From Sphingobacterium sp. PCS056 (GTDB lineage Bacteria; Bacteroidota; Bacteroidia; Sphingobacteriales; Sphingobacteriaceae), in the NCBI RefSeq assembly GCF_023273895.1, contig NZ_CP096883.1, positions 3,906,001 to 3,970,000 of the forward strand: a DNA stretch of 64,000 bases. Direction: 5' to 3'. Within the stretch, counting starts at the first letter, position 1. Every line of letters begins with the position of its first letter. The translations under genes were made by a program, and so were the position numbers. The notes beneath the pieces were generated by a model. That model was given only the letters and a program-made list of their open reading frames with translations. It made no database searches and was not told the origin of the DNA. Of this stretch, positions 17,519-25,625 are shown in pieces.

Positions 17519-18688
17519 ATGCAAATAGAAGTTGCCAAAAGGTTGCAACAAACCGAAGAATATTATTTCTCAAAAAAATTAAGAGAAATTGATGAGCTCA
17601 ATAAAGCAGGTGCTCGTGTGATTAATTTAGGTATCGGAAGCCCAGACTTACCACCTCATCCTGAAGTAATTCAGACCTTGACGACAGAAGCGGCTAAAGC
17701 CAATGTACATGGCTATCAAAACTATAAAGGCTCGCCTATATTGAGACAAGCTATTGCAGATTGGTATCAACGCTATTATCAGGCAACATTCAATCCAAAT
17801 ACAGAAATTTTACCTTTAATAGGTTCTAAAGAAGGTATTGTTCATATTTGCATGACTTACTTGCAAGAAGGTGATGAGGTTTTAATACCAAACCCGGGAT
17901 ATCCTGCTTATGCCGCTGCAGTGCGACTAAGTGGAGCCACAGCTATTACCTATGATTTATCTGAGGAAACAGATTGGTTACCTGATCTTAAAAAGCTTTC
18001 TGAAAACGATTTATCGAAAGTAAAACTGATGTGGATCAACTATCCACATATGCCTACGGGCTCTAGTGCGAATGAAGGATTTTATCTTGAATTGATTGCT
18101 TTTGCAAAGGCAAACCATATTTTAATCTGCCACGATAACCCTTATAGTTTTATCTTGACAGACAGCCCTAAGAGTATTATGTCTATTGAAGGAGCAAAAG
18201 ATGTTGCCTTAGAACTTAATTCATTAAGTAAGTCATCGAACATGGCTGGATGGCGAATCGGTATGTTAGTGGGTGCAGAAGAACGTATCAATGAAGTGCT
18301 GCGATTTAAAAGCAACATGGATTCTGGCATGTTCTTGCCAGCACAGCTTGCTGCGGCCAAAGCATTACAATTAGATCAATCGTGGTATCAAGAATTAAAT
18401 GGAATCTACAATGAAAGAAGAGCATTAGTTTTTGAAATCATGAACATGCTAGGCTGTATCTACAAAAAAAATCAAGTTGGTTTATTTGTGTGGGCAAAAG
18501 TTCCTGACAGTTACGAATCGGGCTACGCTCTTAGTGATGAGGTATTAAATCAATCACGTGTCTTCATTACTCCAGGAGGTATATTTGGAACTGCTGGAAA
18601 CTCCTATATCAGAATTAGTTTATGTGCTTCAGTTGAAGTGTTGCAAGAGGCTATTGAGCGAATTAAAGAAGTTAAAGAAACGAATTAA
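17519..18688 (+). CDS. Class I/II pyridoxal-phosphate aminotransferase
   Basis: A 389-residue fold-type I aminotransferase. The N-terminal INLGIGSPDLPPHPEV, the substrate loop PNPGYPAYAAAVRLSG and the PLP lysine Lys238 in SLSKSSNMAGWRIG are clear, and the C-terminal Arg lies in YIRISLC. It resembles the aspartate / LL-diaminopimelate / aromatic aminotransferase group. Because tyrA starts 12 bases after it, the likely job is transamination of phenylpyruvate or 4-hydroxyphenylpyruvate. In many Bacteroidota this pair sits in a longer aromatic operon with prephenate dehydratase and DAHP synthase, which are not here. Confidence 0.88.
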   Translation: MQIEVAKRLQQTEEYYFSKKLREIDELNKAGARVINLGIGSPDLPPHPEVIQTLTTEAAKANVHGYQNYKGSPILRQAIADWYQRYYQATFNPNTEILPLIGSKEGIVHICMTYLQEGDEVLIPNPGYPAYAAAVRLSGATAITYDLSEETDWLPDLKKLSENDLSKVKLMWINYPHMPTGSSANEGFYLELIAFAKANHILICHDNPYSFILTDSPKSIMSIEGAKDVALELNSLSKSSNMAGWRIGMLVGAEERINEVLRFKSNMDSGMFLPAQLAAAKALQLDQSWYQELNGIYNERRALVFEIMNMLGCIYKKNQVGLFVWAKVPDSYESGYALSDEVLNQSRVFITPGGIFGTAGNSYIRISLCASVEVLQEAIERIKEVKETN

Positions 18689-18700
18689 GATTAAAATAAC

Positions 18701-19543
18701 ATGATAAATATAGCCATTATTGGCGTCGGTTTAATTGGTGGCTCAGTCGCCATGAAACTAAAAGAAAAGCATTTTTGTGATCAGGTATTTGGTGTCGACA
18801 AAAGTGATGCTAACTTAACAAAAGCATTGCAAATTGGCTTTATCGATCAGAAAGCAACGTTGGAAGAGGCACTAGAAAAATGCAAGGTCATTATTCTCAC
18901 GGCTCCTGTGGATGCGATTATCTCGTTGGCACCAAAATTATTAGATCTAGTAACAGACCAAGTCATTATTGACATGGGATCTACTAAGCTTAATATTTTA
19001 CAATTGATCTCAGAACATCCCAATCGTGGTCGGTATGTGGCGGCTCACCCTATGGCAGGGACTGAATATTCTGGCCCAGAAGCAGCTTTACCAAACTTGT
19101 TCAAAGATAAAATGATGGTCTACGTGGAGGCTTTTAAATCTGATGAAGACGCTTTTGAACTCGCAGATTCCATTACTGAACAACTGGAAATGCGCACGTC
19201 ATTTATGACTGCGGAAGAACATGATACCCATACCGCTTATGTTTCACATATCTCCCACCTGACTTCTTTTGCGCTAGCCTTAACGGTATTAGAAAAAGAA
19301 AAATCACAGGGCAGGATATTTGAATTAGCGGGTTCTGGATTTGAATCCACAGTACGTTTGGCTAAAAGCTCTCCCGATATGTGGACACCTATTTTTAAAC
19401 AAAATAGAGTAAACGTATTAGAAGTATTGGAAGAAAATATTAAACAGTTGCAAGCTCTGAAAGATGCTATTCAAGAGGAAAACTATACACAATTACATAA
19501 GTTGATTAAAAAATCAAATAAAATAAAGCGCATTATAAAATAA
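18701..19543 (+). CDS. tyrA: Prephenate dehydrogenase
   Basis: A 280-residue NAD(P)-dependent enzyme that converts prephenate to 4-hydroxyphenylpyruvate for tyrosine synthesis. It has the dinucleotide-binding GVGLIGGS at residues 7-14, DMGSTK, the active-site segment AAHPMAGTEYSGP, and HISHLTSFALA. There is no ACT domain, so feedback control through this chain is not evident. It follows the aminotransferase after 12 bases, and the terminator at 19581 closes the two-gene transcript. Confidence 0.93.
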   Translation: MINIAIIGVGLIGGSVAMKLKEKHFCDQVFGVDKSDANLTKALQIGFIDQKATLEEALEKCKVIILTAPVDAIISLAPKLLDLVTDQVIIDMGSTKLNILQLISEHPNRGRYVAAHPMAGTEYSGPEAALPNLFKDKMMVYVEAFKSDEDAFELADSITEQLEMRTSFMTAEEHDTHTAYVSHISHLTSFALALTVLEKEKSQGRIFELAGSGFESTVRLAKSSPDMWTPIFKQNRVNVLEVLEENIKQLQALKDAIQEENYTQLHKLIKKSNKIKRIIK

Positions 19544-19580
19544 AGCTCCTGTTATTAGTTTAGGGTCGTTCACTTAAGTT

Positions 19581-19616
19581 AAAAAATGCTAGAAGCCAAT
19601 ACTTCTAGCATTTTTT
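19581..19616. terminator. Terminator of the aminotransferase-tyrA operon
   Basis: A perfect 15-bp stem (19581-19595 with 19602-19616, core ATGCTAGAAG) with a 6-base loop and six flanking A/T pairs. It could work on both strands. Confidence 0.88.
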
Positions 19617-20049
19617 AGTTCGCAGCCATCATCATCGGCAATTGTGCGATCACATACAATCAACCATTTCTCTAAACTAAGAGAATCATCAACTTGTTCT
19701 TTTGATTCAACCTTTATTTCTACTAGGATCAATGTGTAAATGCTCTTCTTGATGAACAGCATATCCGATATCACTCTTGTCCTTACTAGGACAGATAGAT
19801 AATAATGGGAATTATAGCGGATTGGCGGCTACTTTACGAATAGATGTCGCATTGTAACCGATTTGTGCAAAGCGTTTTTTTCACCTTTTAAGAATGCGAA
19901 GACGCACATCTCCCTTATCCTTTGTTTTCTTTTGATTCCATAATTAACCTAAATTACTTAACACTCTTCATATTTAATAATTACACCTTTTTCTCAAGAA
20001 AAAGAAACTACATTTCTTACTCATGTATTAAATAAATAATTCAAAATAT
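19617..20049. other. Intergenic stretch with possible gene remnants
   Basis: No intact gene is visible. On the minus strand a 61-codon frame (19589-19774) reaches into the terminator stem. Between about 19810 and 19960 two overlapping frames read like broken coding sequence: one carries MCVFAFLKGEKN, the other FAQIGYNATSIRKVAANPL then a stop, and they meet at a run of seven A's. This could be a decayed gene, but I cannot name it. Confidence 0.35.
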
Positions 20050-20080
20050 TTTGGTTTCTAAATTCCAAGACATATATTTG
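20050..20080 (+). promoter_or_regulatory. Promoter of the metY-hom leader transcript
   Basis: TTTG at 20050-20053 and TATATTTG at 20073-20080 are 19 bases apart, a full match to the Bacteroidota -33/-7 pattern. The transcript would begin near 20087, about 45 bases ahead of the riboswitch. Confidence 0.75.
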
Positions 20081-20133
20081 CAACGTAGATCGAATCGAAA
20101 TACACCTAATCAAAACCTTTCAATCAGGTCTTG

Positions 20134-20246
20134 ATTTATAAAGAAGTGGCGAGAGACTGGCTCAATGACCCACTGGCAACCTTCAAAATACGTTTGAAAA
20201 GGTGCCAATTCCTGTCCATATCAATATTGTTATGGAGGATATAAAT
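20134..20246 (+). promoter_or_regulatory. SAM-I (S-box) riboswitch aptamer
   Basis: The conserved S-box core is present in order: GTGGCGAGAGACTGGCTCA, then ATGACCCACTGGCAACC, a variable P3 hairpin, then AGGTGCCAATTCCTGTCC. P1 can form between ATTTATA (20134-20140) and TATAAAT (20240-20246), and P4 between TCCAT and ATGGA. SAM-I aptamers bind S-adenosylmethionine and turn off methionine genes, in keeping with metY and hom downstream. No canonical terminator with a T-run follows the aptamer, so the expression platform is not obvious. About 230 bases separate it from the metY start. Confidence 0.92.
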
Positions 20247-20255
20247 GAAACGACA

Positions 20256-20372
20256 ATGATATTTACATTACAAAAAAACAACAGGGTAAGTTCAATTACC
20301 AACGTAACATTTACAACTCTTGCATCAACTTCAATGCGAATGTTTGAGCACATGTCTATGTTTTATTGTTAG
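20256..20372 (+). CDS. Putative methionine-rich leader peptide (38 codons)
   Basis: A short frame between the SAM-I aptamer and metY. Its ATG overlaps, as ATGA, the stop of a four-codon frame (MKRQ, ATG at 20245) that begins inside the P1 3' strand. The C-terminal part reads SMRMFEHMSMFYC, with Met codons at 20334, 20340, 20352 and 20358: four of nine consecutive codons. The frame ends three bases before a hairpin (20375-20400). This is the design of an amino-acid attenuator leader, but it is unproven and could be chance in AT-rich DNA. Confidence 0.35.
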   Translation: MIFTLQKNNRVSSITNVTFTTLASTSMRMFEHMSMFYC

Positions 20373-20419
20373 ATCTATCCATTTTTTACTTAATGGATAG
20401 CAAGTGCATCTACATGTGC
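20348..20419 (+). other. Nested stem-loop overlapping the Met codons
   Basis: The outer arms GCACATGT (20348-20355) and ACATGTGC (20412-20419) are perfectly complementary and enclose a perfect 9-bp hairpin (20375-20383 with 20392-20400, CTATCCATT and complement). The outer 5' arm covers the third Met codon of the leader frame, so a ribosome there would prevent the outer stem from forming. Confidence 0.5.
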
Positions 20420-20475
20420 AGATCCTCACTCTATAATATTCACGAAAATATTCAACTAATTAATTATAAAAAACC

Positions 20476-21783
20476 ATGTCTACAAATAAAAATTTAAAAT
20501 TCGAAACTCTACAAGTTCATGCAGGACAAGTTGCAGACCCAACTACTGGCGCACGTGCAGTACCTATATATCAAACCAGCTCATACGTATTTGAAAATGC
20601 GGAACATGGCGCTAACTTATTTGCATTAAAACAGTTTGGAAACATCTATACCCGTCTGATGAATCCGACAACAGATGTTTTTGAAAAACGCATTGCTGCA
20701 TTAGAAGGTGGTGTTGCTGCAGTGGCGGTTGCCTCTGGTCAAGCTGCGCAGTTCATCGCATTAAATAATATTTTAGAGGCTGGTGATAATTTTGTGTCGA
20801 GTAGCCATATTTATGGAGGTACATACAATCAATTCAAAGTTGCATTTAAAAGAATTGGAATTGAGGTCCGCTTCACGAAAGAGACAACAGCTGAGGAGTT
20901 TGAGTCATTGATCAATGAAAATACGAAAGCATTATACTTAGAAACAATTGGAAATCCAAGTTATGATATTCCTGATTTTGATAAAATAGCTGCAGTTGCT
21001 AAAAAACACGATTTACCTTTAATCGTAGATAACACTTTTGGAGCTGGGGGCTATCTATTCAAACCGCTAGAGCATGGTGCTTCTGTTGTTGTCGAATCTG
21101 CGACAAAATGGATTGGCGGACATGGAACAAGTATTGGCGGTGTCATCGTTGATGGTGGTACATATAACTGGGGCAATGGTAAATTTAAACAATTTTCTGA
21201 ACCTTCTGAAGGATATCATGGATTGGTCTTCGCAGATGTATTTGGCCCAGATGGTCCATTTGGCAACATCCAATTTGCAATCCGTGCACGTGTGGAAGGC
21301 CTTCGTGATTTCGGACCGGCTATATCACCTTTCAACTCATTCCAGCTTATACAAGGTCTAGAAACGCTTTCGCTACGTGTTCAGCGTCATGTAGACAACA
21401 CCCTAGAAATCGCTAGATGGTTAGAAGCGCATCCGCAAGTTGAGCAAGTGAACTATCCGGGCTTGAAAAGCTCACCAAGTTATTCAAATGCACAGAAATA
21501 CCTAAAAAATGGATATGGAGCGGTTCTTTCTTTTCAGATAAAAGGCGATGTCACTAAAGCCGATGCTTTTATAGATAGCCTAGAGTTAATTAGCCATCTA
21601 GCAAATGTTGGTGATACAAAATCATTGATCATCCACCCAGCCGCTACAACACACCAGCAACTCAGTGCAGAGGCACAAAAAGCAGCAGGAGTATTTGTTG
21701 GGTTATTACGGTTATCGGTAGGAATTGAGCATGTCGATGATATTAAAGATGATTTACAACAAGCTTTCGATAAAATAAAATAA
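20476..21783 (+). CDS. metY: O-acetylhomoserine sulfhydrylase / aminocarboxypropyltransferase
   Basis: A 435-residue Cys/Met-metabolism PLP enzyme that makes homocysteine from O-acetylhomoserine and sulfide. The N-terminal LQVHAGQVADPTTGARAVPIYQTSSYVF and RLMNPTTDVFEKR are MetY-type. The PLP lysine is Lys211 in ESATKWIGGHGT, and HPATTHQQLS near the C-terminus is the usual specificity motif. The length of about 430 fits MetY rather than the shorter MetB/MetC. It is the first gene after the SAM-I riboswitch; hom follows 41 bases later. Confidence 0.96.
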   Translation: MSTNKNLKFETLQVHAGQVADPTTGARAVPIYQTSSYVFENAEHGANLFALKQFGNIYTRLMNPTTDVFEKRIAALEGGVAAVAVASGQAAQFIALNNILEAGDNFVSSSHIYGGTYNQFKVAFKRIGIEVRFTKETTAEEFESLINENTKALYLETIGNPSYDIPDFDKIAAVAKKHDLPLIVDNTFGAGGYLFKPLEHGASVVVESATKWIGGHGTSIGGVIVDGGTYNWGNGKFKQFSEPSEGYHGLVFADVFGPDGPFGNIQFAIRARVEGLRDFGPAISPFNSFQLIQGLETLSLRVQRHVDNTLEIARWLEAHPQVEQVNYPGLKSSPSYSNAQKYLKNGYGAVLSFQIKGDVTKADAFIDSLELISHLANVGDTKSLIIHPAATTHQQLSAEAQKAAGVFVGLLRLSVGIEHVDDIKDDLQQAFDKIK

Positions 21784-21824
21784 TTTCAGATAGCACCATT
21801 ATATAAAAGCGTAAAAAAACAACT

Positions 21825-23006
21825 ATGAGTAAGAAATTAACGATTGGAATGTTTGGATTTGGAGTTGTAGGACAAGGATTGTACGACATTATCAAGACTA
21901 AAAACTTAAATTTAGAAATTAAAAAATTTGTCATCAAGAATGCTGACAAGAAAAGATCACTTGCCCCAGAGTTGTTTACAACGGATGCAGAAGCTGTATT
22001 AGGCGATCCAGATATCAATACAGTCGTAGAATTAATCGATGATGCAGAAGCAGCATATGCTTTAACAGTTCGTGCGCTTAAATCTGGAAAAAATGTTGTT
22101 TCAGCAAACAAAAAAATGATTGCTACGCATTTGGAGGAATTAGCGGCTATCCAACAAGAATATGGCACTAGCTTACTTTATGAAGGAGCTGTATGTGGAA
22201 GTATACCCATTATTCGTAATCTGGAAGAATACTATGACAATGAATTATTACATGCTGTAACAGGTATCTTCAATGGTTCATCGAACTTTATTCTGTCAAA
22301 AGTATTCAACGAGAATCAACCTTACGCTGATGCATTGAAGGAAGCACAAGATCTCGGGTTTGCAGAAACCGACCCCACTTTAGATGTTGGTGGATTTGAT
22401 CCAAAATTTAAATTGACCATTGTCGCTTCACATGCCTATGGTATCTATGTCAATCCAGATGATGTGTTCAATATTGGTATTGATAAATTAGGTGCACAAG
22501 ATATACGTTTTGCCAAAGAAAAAAACTTTAAAATTAAACTTATCCCTACTGCACGTGAAATCAATAACAGTAAGGTAGTCCTTTATGTCATTCCTAAATT
22601 TATCAGTGCAGATAATATTTTGTTTAATGTAGAGAATGAAAATAATGGTGTACTTGTGAAAGCAGCTTTTGCCGACGAGCAATTTTTCTACGGAAAAGGC
22701 GCAGGCGGTCACCCTACTGGATCTGCTGTCTTATCTGATATCACAGCTTTGCGTTATGATTATAGATATGAGTATAAGAAACATTTAAACATCGATGCAC
22801 TATCTTATAGCAATGATCATGAAATTAAAGTGTATTTAAGATATGAGGAAGACAACCTGATCGAAAAACTAGGTTTTACTGAAATCATCGAAAGATACTA
22901 TGCTCCTGACTTTAAATATATCATCGGGACGATCAATCTTAAGCAAATCACAGCACATAAAGATGAAATCAATCAAATAGGTAATTTCATCGCTGAGATC
23001 GGTTAA
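21825..23006 (+). CDS. hom: Homoserine dehydrogenase (monofunctional)
   Basis: A 393-residue oxidoreductase reducing aspartate semialdehyde to homoserine, the branch point to threonine and methionine. It shows the Rossmann motif GFGVVGQG at about 11-18, VVSANKKM, GIFNGSSNFIL and DPTLDVGGFDPKFKL with the catalytic Lys. It is not fused to an aspartate kinase, unlike ThrA; a separate kinase gene lies at 36926. Its position behind the SAM-I leader with metY suggests that this copy supplies homoserine for methionine synthesis. Confidence 0.94.
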   Translation: MSKKLTIGMFGFGVVGQGLYDIIKTKNLNLEIKKFVIKNADKKRSLAPELFTTDAEAVLGDPDINTVVELIDDAEAAYALTVRALKSGKNVVSANKKMIATHLEELAAIQQEYGTSLLYEGAVCGSIPIIRNLEEYYDNELLHAVTGIFNGSSNFILSKVFNENQPYADALKEAQDLGFAETDPTLDVGGFDPKFKLTIVASHAYGIYVNPDDVFNIGIDKLGAQDIRFAKEKNFKIKLIPTAREINNSKVVLYVIPKFISADNILFNVENENNGVLVKAAFADEQFFYGKGAGGHPTGSAVLSDITALRYDYRYEYKKHLNIDALSYSNDHEIKVYLRYEEDNLIEKLGFTEIIERYYAPDFKYIIGTINLKQITAHKDEINQIGNFIAEIG

Positions 23007-23061
23007 TTAACACAACGATCAATCGGATTTCAAGCATTATGCTGTTTGTAGATCCAACAAG

Positions 23062-23104
23062 AGAACGCTTTATTCATCATATCAGGATAAAGCGTTCTTT
23101 TTTA
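23062..23104 (+). terminator. Terminator of the metY-hom operon
   Basis: A perfect 11-bp stem (23062-23072 with 23088-23098, AGAACGCTTTA) with a 15-base loop is followed by a run of seven T's. Confidence 0.92.
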
Positions 23105-23473
23105 TCAAAAAATATTCAACCCAAATCTGTTTAGCGACATTTACTTACATACCAAATACAGACTCAGTCCTGATATTTAATTTTTAGAGATCAAACTCAC
23201 ATCAATTAGCTCCAAATAAAACCAAGTATCGATCTTTTGATCAAAAATTCCTCAAGAATTAAGTGAAAAAACACCCTACAATAAGATTTATTATAAAACA
23301 CGATTCGATTCCAACGCATCAAGCGCATAAATAACAAATATCCTTTAACAGAATACACAAAATTATACAGCATCTTAAGTGCTTTAAAAAAAACATGGTC
23401 AATATATGTTTTCAACACTTTATTTTATAAAATAATATAGCACAATCCACAATTACAAATAACTGGCAGAAAA
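23105..23473. other. Intergenic stretch, nothing recognised
   Basis: About 370 bases of AT-rich sequence between the hom terminator and the promoter of the small gene at 23531. A 70-codon minus-strand frame (23206-23418) rich in Phe, Tyr and Arg has no family resemblance and no promoter, and I do not accept it as a gene. Confidence 0.6.
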
Positions 23474-23505
23474 TTTGCTTGATATATTAAATATCACTAT
23501 ATTGT
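23474..23505 (+). promoter_or_regulatory. Promoter of the 58-residue membrane protein gene
   Basis: TTTG at 23474-23477 and TATATTGT at 23498-23505 (two mismatches from TAnnTTTG) are 20 bases apart, placing the start of transcription about 20 bases before the ATG at 23531. Confidence 0.5.
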
Positions 23506-23530
23506 GGAGTTACTAAATAAATAATAAATT

Positions 23531-23707
23531 ATGGCTAAGTGGTTAACAATTCTACTGATAATGGTAGGCAACTTGGTTTTTGCAGATACCAATGCAGTCA
23601 ATACACAACAACATTCTAATTCAAGTTATATAATTCTTGCAGTAGTTGCCTTACTGGCAATTATCTATATTCTATATAGAAGGCAAAAAAGAAAATTTAA
23701 CGATTAA
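23531..23707 (+). CDS. Small membrane protein of 58 residues
   Basis: Residues 1-18 look like a signal sequence (MAKWLTILLIMVGNLVFA), followed by a polar Asn/Gln/Ser linker (about 19-32). A membrane helix (YIILAVVALLAIIYILY) comes next, then a basic tail RRQKRKFND. If the signal is cleaved, the mature form is about 40 residues with a short periplasmic end. Its own promoter and a strong terminator four bases after the stop support a real transcription unit. I do not recognise a family. Confidence 0.65.
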   Translation: MAKWLTILLIMVGNLVFADTNAVNTQQHSNSSYIILAVVALLAIIYILYRRQKRKFND

Positions 23708-23710
23708 TGG

Positions 23711-23743
23711 AAATAAGGGGAGACTATAACTCCCCTTATTTTC
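23711..23743 (+). terminator. Terminator of the small membrane protein gene
   Basis: A perfect 12-bp stem (23711-23722 with 23730-23741, AAATAAGGGGAG) with a 7-base loop, followed by T residues. Confidence 0.88.
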
Positions 23744-23791
23744 TGATTCAAGATTAAATGATAGACTTATTGTTTGCTCGATAACCTAACT

Positions 23792-24481
23792 TTAATCCAT
23801 TAATCCTTCATCGCGAAAACTGAAGTACCCATTGTCTGTGAAGATCACATGATCATTGACTCGAATGTCCATTAGCGTGGATGCATCTATAATTTTTTTT
23901 GTTAATATTTTATCCGCTTGACTAGCTTGACAAGTTCCCGAGGGATGATTATGAATTAATATCATGGAATTAGCAGTGCAATTAAGTGCATAACGTAAGA
24001 TAATACGGATATCAACTGGTGTAAAATCATTCCCTCCTCTACCAATCAGCTGTTTATCCAATACTTTGCAGGCTGTATTGAGATACAGTACCCAAAACTC
24101 TTCGTGAGGAAGATCTTGTAATTGATATTTAAAATAATCATACACCCGTTTACTGCTATTCAGCAATGGTTTTTTTATCTGATCAGCTTCTTTACGTCTA
24201 CGCCCCAATTCTAGGGCCGCTATTATTGTAATAGCTTTTGCTTGTCCGATCCCTTTAAATTCACATAAATCTACGACATCCATTTTAGAAAGGTTATCCA
24301 GATTATGTTGCGATCGTGATAAGATTCTTTTGCAGAGCTCTACTGCGGTCTCCTCTCGAGAACCTGAACCAATTAAAATAGCGAGTAGTTCAGCATCTGA
24401 CAATACACGGCGTCCTTGTTCTAATAATTTTTCCCTTGGACGATCTGCTTCCGCCCAATCTCGAATGACTAGTTTACTCAT
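23792..24481 (-). CDS. radC: RadC-family JAB/MPN domain protein
   Basis: A 229-residue protein. The N-terminal half has helix-hairpin-helix-like helices (LSDAELLAILIGSG and FKGIGQAKAITIIAALELGRR), and the C-terminal half is a JAMM metalloprotease-like fold with the motif HNHPSGTCQASQAD supplying His, His and Asp for zinc. It was once called a DNA repair protein, but its molecular function is not settled. It is divergent from the cyclophilin gene at 24671. Confidence 0.92.
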   Translation of the reverse strand: MSKLVIRDWAEADRPREKLLEQGRRVLSDAELLAILIGSGSREETAVELCKRILSRSQHNLDNLSKMDVVDLCEFKGIGQAKAITIIAALELGRRRKEADQIKKPLLNSSKRVYDYFKYQLQDLPHEEFWVLYLNTACKVLDKQLIGRGGNDFTPVDIRIILRYALNCTANSMILIHNHPSGTCQASQADKILTKKIIDASTLMDIRVNDHVIFTDNGYFSFRDEGLMD

Positions 24482-24636
24482 ATTAATAAATTAGGAATAT
24501 AAATGGTCAATATAATTTCCTAATTTACTCAAAAATATAAAAACATAAAATTATTAGGATCAATTATTTATACAAATAAAATTCAGTGAAATCCGACTTG
24601 AGTGTGCATTCTTTTTATCAAGTCATTTTGAAATCT

Positions 24637-24644
24637 TATATTTG
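24637..24644 (+). promoter_or_regulatory. -7 box of the cyclophilin-DUF5606 transcript
   Basis: TATATTTG matches TAnnTTTG exactly and lies 26 bases ahead of the cyclophilin ATG. A clear -33 TTTG was not seen at the usual distance. Confidence 0.5.
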
Positions 24645-24670
24645 TATTTGAACATATTTATTTTAAAAAA

Positions 24671-25129
24671 ATGAGTAAAGCGATTATTAAAACAGAAAAA
24701 GGCGACATGACTGTACAATTCTATACAGCAGATGCTCCAAATACAGTTGCAAATTTCATCAAATTAGCTAAAGAAGGGTATTATGATGGCCTGACTTTTC
24801 ACCGTGTCCTTCCTGATTTCGTAATCCAAGGTGGATGTCCTAATTCACGCGAAGGTGCTTCTGGGATGCCTGGAACAGGTGGTCCTGGTTACAAAATCGA
24901 TTGTGAATTGACTGGAGAAAATCAGTATCATGATAGAGGTGTTTTATCAATGGCTCATGCAGGTCGTAATACAGGTGGTTCACAATTTTTCATCTGTCAT
25001 AGCCGTAACAATACAGCTCATTTGGATAGAAATCATACCTGTTTTGGTAAAGTTGTTGAAAATGTTGACATCGTTGACGATATCCGTCAAGGTGACCGTA
25101 TTTTAAGTATTGAAGTTATTGAAGACTAG
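24671..25129 (+). CDS. Cyclophilin-type peptidyl-prolyl isomerase
   Basis: A 152-residue single-domain cyclophilin that speeds cis-trans isomerisation of proline bonds. It has the active-site segments FHRVLPDFVIQGG (catalytic Arg), the Gln/Phe-rich GGSQFFICH and the HLDRNHTCFGKV loop. There is no signal peptide, so it is cytoplasmic. A DUF5606 gene follows after 23 bases, probably in the same transcript. Confidence 0.95.
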   Translation: MSKAIIKTEKGDMTVQFYTADAPNTVANFIKLAKEGYYDGLTFHRVLPDFVIQGGCPNSREGASGMPGTGGPGYKIDCELTGENQYHDRGVLSMAHAGRNTGGSQFFICHSRNNTAHLDRNHTCFGKVVENVDIVDDIRQGDRILSIEVIED

Positions 25130-25152
25130 TTTTCAGTAAGAAAAAGTATATT

Positions 25153-25554
25153 ATGAATTTAAGAGCATTAGTTTCTGTAACAGGAAAACCAGGGTTGTTC
25201 AAATTAGTTGGACAGAATAAAGGTGGATTTATTTTAGAGACTTTAGATAGCGCTAAGATTAAATCTGTAGTAAGTTTATCTTCTACAAAAATGGCGACTT
25301 TAGAAGACATCACAATTTACGGAGAAGATGAAGAAATCCGTTTATTAAATGTTTTTGAAACAATCAAAGAAAAAGGATTGTCGGTAGATCCAAAAGCAGA
25401 CGGTGAGACATTACGCAATACTTTCCGCGAAATTGCACCAGGTCATGATGAATCTCGTGTATACTCATCAGATATCAAAAAGATCTTTACATGGTACAAT
25501 ATTATTAAAGATTTGCCTTTATTTGAAGAAGAAGCACCCGCACCTTTAGTGTAA
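25153..25554 (+). CDS. DUF5606-family protein
   Basis: A 133-residue cytoplasmic protein. The first 60 residues (MNLRALVSVTGKPGLFKLVG, then FILETLDSAKIKSVVS) are the DUF5606 hallmark, a small beta-rich domain that resembles an SH3-like fold. The rest is helical and acidic, ending EEEAPAPLV. The family is nearly restricted to Bacteroidota and has no known function. It is co-transcribed with the cyclophilin and ends at the strong terminator at 25568. Confidence 0.85.
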   Translation: MNLRALVSVTGKPGLFKLVGQNKGGFILETLDSAKIKSVVSLSSTKMATLEDITIYGEDEEIRLLNVFETIKEKGLSVDPKADGETLRNTFREIAPGHDESRVYSSDIKKIFTWYNIIKDLPLFEEEAPAPLV

Positions 25555-25567
25555 ACTATTTAAAATA

Positions 25568-25611
25568 AAAAAGAGCGGTCTTCGCATTAAATGCGAAGAC
25601 CGCTCTTTTTT
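25568..25611. terminator. Strong bidirectional terminator
   Basis: A near-perfect stem of about 19 bp (core AGAGCGGTCTTCGCAT) with a minimal loop and A/T runs on both sides. It separates the converging DUF5606 and pyrD genes and can stop both. Confidence 0.93.
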
Positions 25612-25625
25612 ATTAAACTCAAATT

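Noticed and set aside
19589..19774. 61-codon minus-strand frame after tyrA
   Set aside because: Its end is formed by the tyrA terminator stem and it matches no family; treated as part of a possible relic instead.
20234..20239. GGAGGA upstream of the first leader ATG as a Shine-Dalgarno site
   Set aside because: It overlaps the P4 3' strand of the aptamer, and Bacteroidota genes here generally lack such sites, so its presence proves nothing about translation.
23206..23418. 70-codon minus-strand frame in the hom-radC spacer
   Set aside because: Composition is AT-driven (Phe, Tyr, Lys), with no promoter, no family and no neighbour support.
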